In this document: in pieces, positions 51,999 to 62,038 of the stretch
Layout of the letters: each line of letters starts with the position of its first letter
Position numbering within the stretch: position 1 is the first letter of the stretch
Source: Methylotenera versatilis 301
GTDB lineage: Bacteria; Pseudomonadota; Gammaproteobacteria; Burkholderiales; Methylophilaceae
Length of the DNA stretch: 64,000 bases
NCBI RefSeq assembly: GCF_000093025.1
Contig: NC_014207.1
Coordinates: 496,001-560,000 of the forward strand
Direction of reading: 5' to 3'
Position numbers and translations under genes: made by a program
The notes under the pieces: model-generated
The model's database searches: none
What the model was told of the DNA's origin: nothing
The model's input: the letters and a program-made list of their open reading frames with translations, nothing else

Positions 51999-52799
51999 CT
52001 ATCTTGAGTTTGCCATCAACATAGGCGTGAAATTGCAGCGCACTTTTTCTAAATATGAATTGGCAATCGCCAAGTCATTCAGGTTGGTTGGTATTTTTCC
52101 ACCAACCACGTTTTCTAAATATATCGCTTTATCTTTATCTGGAATCTGAATCGCTTCCGGAAACTGGCAGGTGCCATTACGCATCTGCTCATATCTTGCA
52201 TACATCGCCGCCGCTTCTTGCGCAGTTAACCTGGTATTGACTGGGCTTATTGCAGTGCTTACTTTTGTCGTTTGATTGTTAAAAGACTTTGCGATTATGG
52301 GCTTAGCTTGCACATGTAATAGTGTAGGCAGCCAAATTGAGCCAATACCAACGATCAGAAATAAACTTACGGCTACTCCATAAACAGCTGGTTTGGATAT
52401 TGTTGGTTTAAAAGCCGAGAGTTTGTCGCGTAGATTTTCTAACCAAACCCACTCATTTTGAGTTTGTGCCAGAATCAGTGCGTTAGCTGCTTTTTTTGCA
52501 TGCATTAAACTACCGCAACCAGGCTGATTGATTTCTTGCTGTGCTGCATTGCGTGCAATTAAAGCGATGTGTTCAGCAAGAATTGACGGGTTAGAAGCGC
52601 CTAAGCTTTTAGCTTGTGTTGTTAAAAACTCAATTAGCTGGCTATTCGCCAATGATGTTTGTGTGATGATCATCTGCGTATCGGGCGCAGCTAGCCAGTC
52701 ATTTAAGATGTCAAACAGGCTGAGTACGCGACCTTGTGGCGTTTTGCTGGATTTAGCCAGCATATTAAGCAGCCACTGAGAGTTGAAGATGTCCATCAA
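51999..52799 (-). CDS. Membrane protein with TetR-C-terminal-like cytoplasmic domain, unknown
   Basis: A 266-residue protein with one membrane helix near residues 137-160 (GVAVSLFLIVGIGSIWL). The N-terminal 120 residues (SLFDILNDWLAAPDT...HIALIARNAAQQEINQPGCGSLMHAKKAANALIL) follow the helix pattern of the ligand domain of the neighbouring TetR regulator, without any helix-turn-helix. The periplasmic part has two Cys (NGTCQFP, KVRCNFTP). No named family is recognised. A terminator is not evident; it is followed upstream on the same strand by hemJ. Confidence 0.6.
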   Translation of the reverse strand: MMDIFNSQWLLNMLAKSSKTPQGRVLSLFDILNDWLAAPDTQMIITQTSLANSQLIEFLTTQAKSLGASNPSILAEHIALIARNAAQQEINQPGCGSLMHAKKAANALILAQTQNEWVWLENLRDKLSAFKPTISKPAVYGVAVSLFLIVGIGSIWLPTLLHVQAKPIIAKSFNNQTTKVSTAISPVNTRLTAQEAAAMYARYEQMRNGTCQFPEAIQIPDKDKAIYLENVVGGKIPTNLNDLAIANSYLEKVRCNFTPMLMANSR

Positions 52800-52819
52800 T
52801 TAAATGATCCGTTAAATTG

Positions 52820-53233
52820 TCAGAACGGTTTAACAACAACTAGTATGACAATGATAGTAAGCGCAACGACAGGAAGCTCATTAAACCAGCGATACCAGAT
52901 ATGGCTGCGTGTATTTCTATCATGTTTAAAGTCATTAACTAATTTGCCGCAATAAAAGTGGTAAGCAACCAGCACGGCAACCAGTGTTAATTTCGGGTGC
53001 ATCCACTTGCCAGTGACGCCATAGCCCAGCCATAGCCAAAGACCAAAGCCCAGAGCTAACACAGCGAGTGGGAACATGAACCGATACAATTTACGCTCCA
53101 TCAATTTGAGTCGCTCAGATGTTGTGGCGTCGGTCACCATGGCGTGATTCACTAAAAGCCTAGGCAAGTAAAATAGCCCAGCAAACCAGCTAGTGACAAA
53201 GATAATGTGAAATGCCTTAACCCATAACATCAA
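52820..53233 (-). CDS. hemJ: HemJ-family (UPF0093) protoporphyrinogen oxidase
   Basis: A 137-residue membrane protein with four helices. The HemJ pattern is clear: KAFHIIFVTSWFAGLFYLPRLLV at the N terminus with the conserved His, WMHPKLTLV with the conserved Lys, then HIWYRWFNELPV. HemJ oxidises protoporphyrinogen IX in organisms without HemG or HemY. The start may be one codon later. Neighbours are not heme genes. Confidence 0.85.
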   Translation of the reverse strand: MMLWVKAFHIIFVTSWFAGLFYLPRLLVNHAMVTDATTSERLKLMERKLYRFMFPLAVLALGFGLWLWLGYGVTGKWMHPKLTLVAVLVAYHFYCGKLVNDFKHDRNTRSHIWYRWFNELPVVALTIIVILVVVKPF

Positions 53234-53252
53234 TAAAGTCCTTTAATTATCA

Positions 53253-53759
53253 TCAATTTTTTGCAGTAAGCTCTACACTTAATAGCTGATTTAATTTAAC
53301 AAAATCTAATGCGCCAATTGTACGTTGTAACTGCTTACCTTGCTTATCAAAAATAAAGGTTGTTGGCGTTAAATCAACGTTACCAAACTTTTGTGTTATT
53401 TCTGCAAGCCCGTCATGCATGACTGGGAATGGTAGTTTCTTCTGCGTGACATAATTTAACACTTGTGCAGGTGGGTCGTAAGGCATCGCAACTGCAATGA
53501 TTTCAAGGCCCTTTTTCTGGTATTGCTGATACGTATTCACTAATGCTGGCATTTCTGTAACGCACGCTAGGCAATCTGTTGCCCAGAAATTCACTATAAC
53601 CACTTTGCCTTTTAAGTCCGCCATGCTGATTTTTTTACCCTCAATAGTGGTAAAAGTAAGGTCTGGAGCATTGTTTCTATTGTGGATAAGTATTGCCAAA
53701 GACACTAGCAATGCCAATATAACGGCAGCAAATAGTGATTTATTTAATAAATTATTCAT
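53253..53759 (-). CDS. TlpA/ResA-like membrane-anchored thioredoxin
   Basis: A 168-residue protein with an N-terminal anchor (LFAAVILALLVSLAILI) and a thioredoxin fold. ISMADLKGKVVIVNFWATDCLACVTEMP contains the active site CLAC, and VDLTPTTFIFDKQGK gives the cis-Pro loop. The family reduces periplasmic disulfides, commonly for cytochrome c maturation or copper-site assembly. It sits 19 bases upstream of hemJ on the same strand and probably shares its promoter. Confidence 0.9.
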   Translation of the reverse strand: MNNLLNKSLFAAVILALLVSLAILIHNRNNAPDLTFTTIEGKKISMADLKGKVVIVNFWATDCLACVTEMPALVNTYQQYQKKGLEIIAVAMPYDPPAQVLNYVTQKKLPFPVMHDGLAEITQKFGNVDLTPTTFIFDKQGKQLQRTIGALDFVKLNQLLSVELTAKN

Positions 53760-53961
53760 GCAAATAGTCTATCTTATTTAGAGTGGCGGCAAGCTATAAG
53801 TTGATGCGCAACTTAATGATTTAAAATGGGTCATAAAAAACTTCAATAACCACAAAACAGTCGCGCTTATTTGCAGTGATTCAACATGTTATAATCACGT
53901 ATCTTAATAGCAAAGCTATTTATCTAGACACTTATTAAAAAAAGACGTTGATCAAAAAACA

Positions 53962-56900
53962 ATGAACGCACCTCTACATAGCAATATTCATCATGCAGAA
54001 GCGCAGCCTGCTACACGCTTGCGTGAAATCCCTTACAACTACACCTCATTTTCAGACCGCGAAATCGTCATTCGGTTCTTGGGCGAGGGTATATGGGAAA
54101 CTTTAAACGAATTACGAGGTGAGCGTAAAACCGGTCGCTCTGCGCGCATGTTGTTTGAAGTGTTGGGTGATTTGTGGGTAGTGACTCGCAACCCGTATTT
54201 GCAGGATGACTTGTTAGAAAATCCTAAGCGCCGTAAAGCACTGATAGATGCATTGCATCACCGCATAGCGGCAATTGATGAGCGTAATACTGGCAGCACC
54301 GCTAGCGATAAAGTGCAAAAAATGGTGACTGCTGCAAAAAAAGCGGTAGACAAATTTGCTGATGACTTCCGTCAAACCTATGATTTGCGTAAAAAAGCCT
54401 TAGCTAAATTTACGAAAATCACACGTAAAGATAATGTTCAGTTTGATGGTTTAGCTCGAGTTTCACACGTCACAGATGCTACTGACTGGCGTGTTGAGTA
54501 CCCGTTTGTGGTGCTTAATCCGGATACAGAAAAAGAAATTGCCTATTTAGTACGTGCTTGTATTGAGTTGGGTCTTACCGTCATTCCTCGAGGCGGTGGT
54601 ACTGGTTACACTGGCGGAGCGATTCCTCTGACGCCTATGTCTGCAGTGATTAATACGGAAAAGCTAGACCAACATACTGGCGTGCAAATGCGCACCTTGC
54701 CTGGTGTAGCAAGACAAGTTGCGACCATTGAATGCGGCGCAGGTGTGGTGACACGTCGTGCGATGGAAGCAGCGACTGATGCGGGTTTAGAGTTCGCCTG
54801 CGACCCAACTTCAGCTGACGCCTCTTGCATTGGCGGTAACGTTGCAATGAACGCGGGTGGTAAAAAAGCGGTGCTTTGGGGTACGGCTTTAGATAACCTC
54901 GCCTCATGGCGCATGGTGACGCCTGATGCCGAATGGCTTGAGGTGGAACGCTTAGACCATAATCTAGGCAAAATTCATGATATTGCAATCGCGCGCTTTA
55001 AAGTGAGTCGCTATGCAGAAGACATGAAAACCTTGCTGGCGGAACCTGAGATTTTAGAAATTGCAGGGCCTAGCTTCCGTAAAGTTGGTTTGGGTAAAGA
55101 CGTTACTGATAAATTCTTGAGTGGTTTGCCAGGCATACAAAAAGAGGGTTGCGATGGTTTAATTACCTCTGCGACGTTTATTTTGCATCGCATGCCTAAG
55201 CATGTTCGCACTGTTGCGCTTGAGTTCTTTGGTAATGTTTCACATGCCGTACCAGCCATTGTTGAAATTAAAGATTATCTAGATGCGACTGCAAGAAAAG
55301 ATCCGCTAGTGTTGATGGCTGGTCTAGAGCACATGGATGAGCGTTATATCAAAGCCGTTGGTTATGCGACCAAAGCTGCGCGTCAACAACGCCCCAAAAT
55401 GGTGTTGATTGCTGATATTGCCTCTGACGATGAAAACGCAGTAGGTGAAGCGGCATCGCACATCGTTCGCTTGTGTAATGCACGTGATGGCGAGGGTTTT
55501 ATTGCAGTTTCAGCTGAAGCACGTAAAAAATTCTGGCTTGACCGTGCGCGTACCGCCGCTATTGCTAAACATACCAATGCCTTCAAAATTAACGAAGACG
55601 TGGTGATTCCATTGCCGCGTTTGGGTGATTATTCAGATGGTATCGAGCGCATTAATATTGAGCTTTCTATCAAAAACAAACTGCAATTGCTTGATGCTTT
55701 AGAAGCATTTATGCAAGGTGATTTACCTCTGCAAGCTGATGAAGATGGCAACGCTGATGCGCAAATGGTGCAATCAAAACAATTGATTGCTTTACAGTTG
55801 CTACGCGATTTACGTGCTAAATGGCGCATGATTTTGAACACGTTGGATGAGCCAGTGAATGTGCTGGGTCAGCTTGGCGATTCACTCGACCAGTATGAAA
55901 ATGTGTTCCGCGCTGTGCAATCTTACGATTTACGTATTTCATGGAAGCGTGAACTTAAGCGCCCAATGGCCGATATATTCGCAGGTCGTGAGTATCAAAA
56001 AATACTGAATCGCTGCGATGACATTCACAAAACTGTACTTAAAGGCCGCGTATTTATTGCCTTGCATATGCATGCGGGTGACGGAAATGTTCACACCAAC
56101 ATTCCAGTGAATTCTGATGACTATGAGATGATGAAAACAGCGCACGAAGCCGTAGCGCGAGTGATGGCACTAGCTAAGGGCTTAGATGGCGTGATTTCAG
56201 GTGAGCATGGTATAGGCATCACTAAAATGGAGTTTTTGGAAACTTCAACGATTGAAGCTTTTACCAAATACAAGAATAAAGTGGATCCGAATGGTCACTT
56301 TAACAAAGGCAAGCTCATGGCAGGTTCAGGGCTTGAGAATGCCTATACCCCTAGCTTTGGCTTGCTTGAGCAAGAGTCTATCATTATGGAGCAATCAGCC
56401 ATTGGCGAGATTGCGGACTCAATTAGCGACTGTTTGCGTTGCGGAAAATGTAAGCCTGTGTGTACCACGCACGTGCCGCGGGCTAATTTGCTTTACAGTC
56501 CGCGTAACAAGATTTTAGGTACCTCTTTATTGATTGAGGCGTTCTTGTATGAAGAGCAAACGCGACGCGGTATTTCACTGAAACACTTTGATGAGTTTAA
56601 CGATGTAGCAGACCATTGTACGGTTTGCCATAAGTGCTTAAATCCGTGTCCAGTGGATATTGACTTTGGCGATGTTTCAGTCGCTATGCGTAACTTCCTG
56701 CGCGAGCAAGGTAAAAAACAATTCAATCCTGGCACTGCTTTAGGTATGGCATTCTTGAATGCCAAAGATCCTGCGACGATTAAGTTGATGCGCACCTTTA
56801 TGGTCACCATTGGCTATAAAGCGCAAAGTTTCGCGCACAGTTTGGCGAAGAAATTTCATCTATTAAAAGATAAAATCAGACCGCCGGCGACTGTCGGTAA

Positions 56901-57840
56901 GCCGGAAATCAAAGCTCAGGTAATTCATTTTATCAATCGACCGATGCCTAAGAAAATGCCGACCAAAACATCGCGTGCACTTTTAGGTATTGAAGATGAC
57001 ACCATGATTCCAGTCATTCGCAACCCTAAAATTGTGACTGAAGATTCAGATGCGGTATTCTACTTTCCTGGTTGCGGCTCAGAGCGTTTGTTCTCAAACG
57101 TAGGTTTGGCTACGCAAGCGATGTTGTATGAAGTAGGCGCAATTACCGTATTGCCACCAGGTTACTTGTGTTGCGGCTACCCGCAAACGGCAAGTGGTAA
57201 TCACGATAAAGGTCAGGAGATTACTACAGATAATCGCGTGCTATTCCACCGCGTGGCCAATACGTTGAATTACTTGGATATTAAAACCGTCATCGTGTCT
57301 TGCGGTACGTGTATGGATCAACTGCAAAAATACGAGTTTGAGAAGATATTTCCAGGTTGCAGACTGTTAGATATTCATGAGTATCTGATGGAAAAAGACA
57401 TGAAGCTGGCAGGCATTACTGGTACAAAGTATATGTATCACGACCCATGCCACACGCCGATGAAAACTTATAAACCTTTAGAAGTGACCAATAAGCTCAT
57501 GGGAACAGACGTTCAACTGAATGACCGTTGCTGTGGTGAAAGCGGTACATTTGCTGTCGCGCGCCCAGATATTGCTACGCAGGTAAAAATGCGTAAGCAG
57601 GAAGAGCTAGCAAAAGGTATGGAAAAAATGGGCTTAACGGTGGGAAATCCTGAAGAAAAAGTGAAAATTCTGACTTCATGCCCAAGCTGTTTGCAAGGTT
57701 TGTCACGTTATGGTGAAGACACTGGTATTGAGGCAGACTACATTGTAGTTGAGATGGCGAAGCATATTCTTGGTGAGAACTGGATGCAGGAATATGTGGC
57801 GCGGGTCAACAATGGTGGGATTGAGAAGGTGTTATTGTAG
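53962..57840 (+). CDS. DUF3683 / FAD-linked oxidase / Fe-S (CCG-domain) fusion dehydrogenase
   Basis: A 1292-residue cytosolic or peripheral oxidoreductase. DUF3683 (about residues 15-165; [19 protein letters not shown]) is followed by a VAO-type FAD domain ([36 protein letters not shown]), its C-terminal substrate domain ([28 protein letters not shown]), two 4Fe-4S motifs ([16 protein letters not shown] near 824 and [15 protein letters not shown] near 886) and two CCG domains (FPGCGSERL...[20 protein letters not shown]...[10 protein letters not shown]). It resembles GlcDEF or D-lactate dehydrogenase subunits fused in one chain. The likely substrate is a 2-hydroxy acid. Confidence 0.93.
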   Translation: MNAPLHSNIHHAEAQPATRLREIPYNYTSFSDREIVIRFLGEGIWETLNELRGERKTGRSARMLFEVLGDLWVVTRNPYLQDDLLENPKRRKALIDALHHRIAAIDERNTGSTASDKVQKMVTAAKKAVDKFADDFRQTYDLRKKALAKFTKITRKDNVQFDGLARVSHVTDATDWRVEYPFVVLNPDTEKEIAYLVRACIELGLTVIPRGGGTGYTGGAIPLTPMSAVINTEKLDQHTGVQMRTLPGVARQVATIECGAGVVTRRAMEAATDAGLEFACDPTSADASCIGGNVAMNAGGKKAVLWGTALDNLASWRMVTPDAEWLEVERLDHNLGKIHDIAIARFKVSRYAEDMKTLLAEPEILEIAGPSFRKVGLGKDVTDKFLSGLPGIQKEGCDGLITSATFILHRMPKHVRTVALEFFGNVSHAVPAIVEIKDYLDATARKDPLVLMAGLEHMDERYIKAVGYATKAARQQRPKMVLIADIASDDENAVGEAASHIVRLCNARDGEGFIAVSAEARKKFWLDRARTAAIAKHTNAFKINEDVVIPLPRLGDYSDGIERINIELSIKNKLQLLDALEAFMQGDLPLQADEDGNADAQMVQSKQLIALQLLRDLRAKWRMILNTLDEPVNVLGQLGDSLDQYENVFRAVQSYDLRISWKRELKRPMADIFAGREYQKILNRCDDIHKTVLKGRVFIALHMHAGDGNVHTNIPVNSDDYEMMKTAHEAVARVMALAKGLDGVISGEHGIGITKMEFLETSTIEAFTKYKNKVDPNGHFNKGKLMAGSGLENAYTPSFGLLEQESIIMEQSAIGEIADSISDCLRCGKCKPVCTTHVPRANLLYSPRNKILGTSLLIEAFLYEEQTRRGISLKHFDEFNDVADHCTVCHKCLNPCPVDIDFGDVSVAMRNFLREQGKKQFNPGTALGMAFLNAKDPATIKLMRTFMVTIGYKAQSFAHSLAKKFHLLKDKIRPPATVGKPEIKAQVIHFINRPMPKKMPTKTSRALLGIEDDTMIPVIRNPKIVTEDSDAVFYFPGCGSERLFSNVGLATQAMLYEVGAITVLPPGYLCCGYPQTASGNHDKGQEITTDNRVLFHRVANTLNYLDIKTVIVSCGTCMDQLQKYEFEKIFPGCRLLDIHEYLMEKDMKLAGITGTKYMYHDPCHTPMKTYKPLEVTNKLMGTDVQLNDRCCGESGTFAVARPDIATQVKMRKQEELAKGMEKMGLTVGNPEEKVKILTSCPSCLQGLSRYGEDTGIEADYIVVEMAKHILGENWMQEYVARVNNGGIEKVLL

Positions 57841-57886
57841 ATAATGTCTTTTCACGTGGACTCATGTGAGAATAATGAATGAAAAT

Positions 57887-57923
57887 TACCAAAATCCAAG
57901 TGCCAAGCACTTAGATTTTGGTA
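57887..57923 (+). terminator. Stem-loop after the fusion dehydrogenase
   Basis: TACCAAAATC-C-AAGTG pairs with CACTT-A-GATTTTGGTA around a short loop, 47 bases after the stop. It is long and nearly perfect but has no U-run. Confidence 0.55.
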
Positions 57924-57987
57924 GTTGTGTGACAAATACTTAACAAAGTAGTTATTTAACGTTCTACCAATTAAATAGCACCTATTC

Positions 57988-58473
57988 ATGATTCAGAAGA
58001 TTCGATTATGTTGTTTTAACTTGGCATTTAGAGGTGCTCATCACTCACTGCATTTACCCCAAAAGGTTTTTGCTACGCGAGATTTGCCTGCATGCTACTC
58101 AAAAGATTCTTACGCGCCAGAGCAAGTCCGAGCATTAAATCGATATCACATAGTTGTTGGAAAAAATGAATATGTATTTTGGTTTAAAGAAGGTGACCAA
58201 AATACACATTGGGTATCTACGGCTTCAAATAATATCGATGAGTTTATTCGACAATTCTACAGAGAAAAGATTTTTGGTGAGTTTGCACCATATTCTCTTA
58301 TAGTGACCCAAATGCTATATGGGCAGTATATTGAGTTTGTTAAAAATGGAAAAGTAGATAAGTTTGAGAGAAAGAAACTACAAGTTCAAAACAAACTTAG
58401 CGCTTTTCTTAATAATTACTTTAATACTAGCAAATATAAGCTATTAAAATTTCTAATTAAACTCACAAATTAA
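57988..58473 (+). CDS. Hypothetical protein
   Basis: A 161-residue predicted soluble protein, Lys- and Tyr-rich, with no signal peptide or membrane helix (HIVVGKNEYVFWFKEGDQNTHW; FIRQFYREKIFGEF). Composition is clearly more AT-rich than its neighbours. No family is recognised and no ribosome site is obvious. It stands alone after a stem-loop and directly before a REP-like repeat, which would fit a small horizontally acquired gene. Confidence 0.55.
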   Translation: MIQKIRLCCFNLAFRGAHHSLHLPQKVFATRDLPACYSKDSYAPEQVRALNRYHIVVGKNEYVFWFKEGDQNTHWVSTASNNIDEFIRQFYREKIFGEFAPYSLIVTQMLYGQYIEFVKNGKVDKFERKKLQVQNKLSAFLNNYFNTSKYKLLKFLIKLTN

Positions 58474-58476
58474 GCC

Positions 58477-58503
58477 GTCATTCCGACGAAAGCTAGAATC
58501 CAG
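58477..58503. repeat. REP-like palindromic intergenic element
   Basis: GTCATTCCGACGAAAGCTA followed by GAATCCAG matches the widespread proteobacterial repeat of the form GTCATTCCsGCGAAAGCsGGAATCCAG with several substitutions in the stem. It lies four bases after the hypothetical gene's stop. Confidence 0.6.
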
Positions 58504-58765
58504 AGGCTTTCGGTTTTGCTTGCCTTAAGTATTCAAACCACCGTAAATTAATTACGATTCTTTACGTTTAATTAACATCTTTGCTGAATTAATGTTGTTA
58601 AACTAATCCTCTTGTGTGCGTTAGCCAACATAAATATTTTTTTATCTAGTTCATAATCAAAATTATTCTTGAGTTTCTATTTCATTTTTAAACGGTTTAT
58701 TTACGTGAATGAATAGTTAATTTGTTGGTTAATCCATAGTCGTTTCATTAGTAAAGGAAGTTGAT

Positions 58766-59440
58766 ATGCGTAATAAAATTATTGTGAGTTCTATTCTGGT
58801 TGCGTTTACATTGGGCGGTTGTGCCAACATGACAGAAACCCAAAAAGGCACAGCTAAAGGCGCGGGCATCGGTGCAGGTGTAGGTGCTGTAGTCGGAGCA
58901 ATCGCAGGTAATACAAGAGGTGCTGTGATTGGTGCTGCGGTTGGTGCTGCTGCGGGTGGTGTGGCTGGTAACGTTTGGACTAAGCGTCAAGAAGAGCAAA
59001 AGAGACAAATGGAAGAGGCTACAGCTGGTACAGGCGTTGCAGTTACGCAGACTGCTGATAATCGCTTGAAGTTAGATATTCCAAGTGACATTTCGTTTGC
59101 CGTGGGTCGTGCAGATGTACAACCTAACTTCAGAGCGATATTAGATACTTTTGCAAATGGTCTAGTGACTAATCCAAATAGTAACGTGACTATTATTGGT
59201 CACACTGACAGTACAGGTAGCGATGCAGTGAATAACCCATTGTCATTGAACCGTGCTGCAAGTGTAAGGGACTATCTAACGAGCAAACGGGTTGCTAGCA
59301 ACCGTATTACGATTGATGGTCGCGGTTCACGTGAGCCATTGGTGGCAAATGATACTGCAGCAAATAAAGCCAAAAATCGTCGTGTAGAGATTTTTGTAGC
59401 AGAACCTGCGCCAGCAGTTGCGCCTGCAAGTAATAAGTAA
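58766..59440 (+). CDS. OmpA-family lipoprotein with glycine zipper
   Basis: A 224-residue lipoprotein: lipobox TLGGC, a strong glycine-zipper segment (AGIGAGVGAVVGAIAGNTRG; AAVGAAAGGVAGN), then an OmpA peptidoglycan-binding domain (ISFAVGRADVQPNF; VTIIGHTDSTGSDAVNNPLSLNRA; SKRVASNRITIDGRGSREPL). It resembles YiaD/OprL-type proteins that tether the outer membrane to murein. A ribosome site (AAAGGAAG) precedes the ATG. Confidence 0.93.
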   Translation: MRNKIIVSSILVAFTLGGCANMTETQKGTAKGAGIGAGVGAVVGAIAGNTRGAVIGAAVGAAAGGVAGNVWTKRQEEQKRQMEEATAGTGVAVTQTADNRLKLDIPSDISFAVGRADVQPNFRAILDTFANGLVTNPNSNVTIIGHTDSTGSDAVNNPLSLNRAASVRDYLTSKRVASNRITIDGRGSREPLVANDTAANKAKNRRVEIFVAEPAPAVAPASNK

Positions 59441-59485
59441 TAGAATTTTTACTCGTAGACTTAATAATTTGTAAAGGATTTAAAG

Positions 59486-59782
59486 ATGAATAAACTGCTA
59501 AAAGTGTTGTTATTAAGTTTGGTTGTTACTGTAGGTTTTGCCGCATGTAGCAAAAAAGCAGAAGATGCTGCAGCAGAATCTGCTGAAAAAGCGAAAGAGG
59601 CTGTCACGGAAATGAAAGCAACGACCGTTGATGCCGCAAAAGATGCAGCAGCTAAAACTGAGGATGCTGCTAAAGAAGCGGCTGCTGCAACTCAAGCCGC
59701 TGCTGGTGAAGCCAAAGATGCTGCAGTAGATGCTGTGCAAGCCGCCAAAGATGCAGCTGCAAAAGACTCATCAGCTAAGTAA
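59486..59782 (+). CDS. Small Ala-rich helical lipoprotein
   Basis: A 98-residue protein with a lipobox-like leader (VVTVGFAAC) and a mature part made of amphipathic Ala/Lys/Glu/Asp repeats (EDAAAESAEKAKEAV; DAAKDAAAKTEDAAKEA), predicted to be one long helix or coiled coil, like LEA-type or Lpp-like envelope proteins. It follows the OmpA-type gene by 45 bases with its own ribosome site (AAAGGA) and shares its terminator. Confidence 0.8.
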   Translation: MNKLLKVLLLSLVVTVGFAACSKKAEDAAAESAEKAKEAVTEMKATTVDAAKDAAAKTEDAAKEAAAATQAAAGEAKDAAVDAVQAAKDAAAKDSSAK

Positions 59783-59822
59783 TTTTTCGCGTACCTGTTT
59801 GTTCTAGGTATATTCAATAAAA

Positions 59823-59840
59823 AAGGAGCCTAGGCTCCTT
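59823..59840 (+). terminator. Intrinsic terminator
   Basis: A perfect palindrome AAGGAGCC-TA-GGCTCCTT is flanked by an A-run and followed by T residues. It ends the OmpA/lipoprotein transcript and could also serve the convergent phoBR operon, whose last gene ends 24 bases away. Confidence 0.9.
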
Positions 59841-59863
59841 TTTTATTGTCTGCATTGAACTTG

Positions 59864-60592
59864 CTAGAAAGGCAAAAATACTGCAGTTGCGAGGCTTTGC
59901 ACCACCCGTGAAATTAGCCGCTGTGATTTTTCCGCTAAGGTGATGGCAAATAAATCTGTGCGACCTATCATTTTTCCAAACTCGCGTTCGAATGATAAAT
60001 TTTTATCTTTATCGTTGATTTCATTGCTGAGTAAATACAAGGCGCCCGTATCATCTCTAGCATTTGAGAGCTTCCAAGCCGCAATCTCAATGTTTCTCGA
60101 CACGTTATACATATGTTGCGGGTCTATGCTGTCATTTAAGTAAAAGTCGGTTTTATTACCATGTGCTTTAAGCAACATAGTTTGCAGCCCGACGATAAAG
60201 GCCAATACTCGGTCACCAGTAAAATCTGGTTTAAATGCTAAAAATATAGCTTCGGTACCTTGCTGATTGTTAATAGATTCAAATTGGTAATGATGCTGTG
60301 TTTCACCATTAAAAACCCAATCCACCATTCTTTCTGCGACATCAGGTGTGCTCTTTTGTAATTCGTGCGGGTTGCGCTTATACAGTTTTAGCATAAGCAA
60401 GCGCAAGCTTTCGGTATTTTCACGTACTTCAACATCGGCCATGCGATCGGAATCGCCCTTGCCGAGCTGGTTAATCGTACTGCGGTCATCTTGCTCAGGA
60501 ATCGGCTTGGCGGATTGCGTGGCTGTATTGTTTGAAATGGTTGCACAGGCTGGCAACATCACAATTAGCAGAGTAATAATGACTGAGCGCAT
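59864..60592 (-). CDS. Lipoprotein of unknown function in the phoBR operon
   Basis: A 242-residue lipoprotein: leader ending in LPAC, a charged linker, then a mostly helical domain (LRLLMLKLYKRNPHELQKS; FLAFKPDFTGDRVLAFIVGLQTML; AKSQRLISRVVQSLATAVFLPF). I recognise no named family. It begins 10 bases after phoR, so it is co-expressed with the phosphate regulators. The related envelope role is unknown. Confidence 0.7.
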   Translation of the reverse strand: MRSVIITLLIVMLPACATISNNTATQSAKPIPEQDDRSTINQLGKGDSDRMADVEVRENTESLRLLMLKLYKRNPHELQKSTPDVAERMVDWVFNGETQHHYQFESINNQQGTEAIFLAFKPDFTGDRVLAFIVGLQTMLLKAHGNKTDFYLNDSIDPQHMYNVSRNIEIAAWKLSNARDDTGALYLLSNEINDKDKNLSFEREFGKMIGRTDLFAITLAEKSQRLISRVVQSLATAVFLPF

Positions 60593-60601
60593 TTTAACGG
60601 T

Positions 60602-61936
60602 TTATTTTTTTAGTGCAATTCGTGCTTTAGGGAATGCTGCGCTGAAAGTGCTTCCTACCCCTAATTCGCTGGAGATTTCCAGTTTCGCTTGATGACGAAT
60701 TAGGATGTGTTTAACGATTGATAATCCAAGTCCGGTGCCGCCTGTTTCTCTGCTACGGCTACGGTCTACTCGGTAAAAGCGTTCAGTTAGCCTGTCAATA
60801 TGTTGTTGCTCAATACCAATTCCAGTATCGCGTACAGAAAAAACAGGTTCGCCATTCACTAATGCCCAACGGATAAAGATTTCACCAGTTTTACCGGATT
60901 TCTTATCACCAGCGGGTGTGTAGCGAATAGCATTACTAACTAAGTTGCTAAATACGCTACGTAGCTCATCCACCGCGCCATTCAGATTGAGTGCTGGGTC
61001 AGCATCAAGATGAATAATGTGTTTATTTTTATTCAAGCCCTGACTTAACCCAATGCCGTCATTTTGTACAGACTTTAATAAAGTAGACATATCGATTTCA
61101 CTATCGTCAGGCTCTTCGGTGTTGCTTTCTATGGAGGATAGCGTGAGTAAATCTTCAATAATGCGGCGCATGCGTATGGTTTGTTCTTCCATCATTGCAA
61201 AATAATTTTTTAAATTATCTGGCACTGCGCCTTCCATATCTGTCAGCGTTTCTAAAAAACCACCTACCACGGTGAGTGGCGTGCGCAGCTCATGAGAAAC
61301 ATTGGCAATAAAATCTCTACGCATGACGTCTACTTTTTCGTACTGCGTCATGTCACGGCTAATTAATAACTTTTGATTATTGGCGAATGGTATCAGCTGG
61401 ATTTCTAGGATGACCTCAGAATTTCGCCAAGACTTCAGCTTAAATGGCTCGTCATATTTTTCGTTATACAAGTAAGCGATAAAGTGACTATTGCGAATTA
61501 AATTAACGACAGGAAGCTTTCTATCTGTATCTAAATTCAATCCCAGCTGGTGTTCCGCATTGGGCGTGCACCATTCAATTTCATTGCTGGCACTCAGTAT
61601 CACTAAGCCGTCGGGCATGGCACTAGTGGCAAGATTAAAGCGCTCTAATGCAGAGTTAAGTTGATTTTGATTTTGGTTATTATTACGCTCATACTTTAAC
61701 AGTGCGACGAAAATATCCTCCCAAACGCCTGAGCCTTCGGGGATTTCTTTGAGAGCAGGATTTTTAAACCAGTTTTGCAGTGCGTGTAGCCAATAAACAT
61801 GGCTAATGAGGTATATCAAAAGGCCAGCGGCAAATACGATAAGCGCTGTATTGACGCTAGTGATTAGCCAGAAAAATAGACTGATGACGCTGAGCGCGCA
61901 AACGAATAAACCAGCTTTCCAACGAATATCTAGCAC
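60602..61936 (-). CDS. phoR: Phosphate-regulon sensor kinase PhoR
   Basis: A 444-residue kinase with two N-terminal membrane helices and almost no periplasmic loop, as in PhoR, then a PAS domain (ATSAMPDGLVILSASNEIEWC), HisKA with phospho-acceptor His in FIANVSHELRTPLTVVGGFL, and HATPase motifs NAIRYTP, VRDTGIGI and GGTGLGLSIVKHIL. It pairs with PhoB encoded 102 bases upstream in the same transcript. Confidence 0.93.
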   Translation of the reverse strand: MLDIRWKAGLFVCALSVISLFFWLITSVNTALIVFAAGLLIYLISHVYWLHALQNWFKNPALKEIPEGSGVWEDIFVALLKYERNNNQNQNQLNSALERFNLATSAMPDGLVILSASNEIEWCTPNAEHQLGLNLDTDRKLPVVNLIRNSHFIAYLYNEKYDEPFKLKSWRNSEVILEIQLIPFANNQKLLISRDMTQYEKVDVMRRDFIANVSHELRTPLTVVGGFLETLTDMEGAVPDNLKNYFAMMEEQTIRMRRIIEDLLTLSSIESNTEEPDDSEIDMSTLLKSVQNDGIGLSQGLNKNKHIIHLDADPALNLNGAVDELRSVFSNLVSNAIRYTPAGDKKSGKTGEIFIRWALVNGEPVFSVRDTGIGIEQQHIDRLTERFYRVDRSRSRETGGTGLGLSIVKHILIRHQAKLEISSELGVGSTFSAAFPKARIALKK

Positions 61937-62038
61937 AGATTAACTTTTTCAATAAATTGACGTCAACAATTATAGCCAGCTTTTTAGCAGAATAATGAGC
62001 TATAACGTATATATTTATTGCTTATTTTAATCGTGTAT

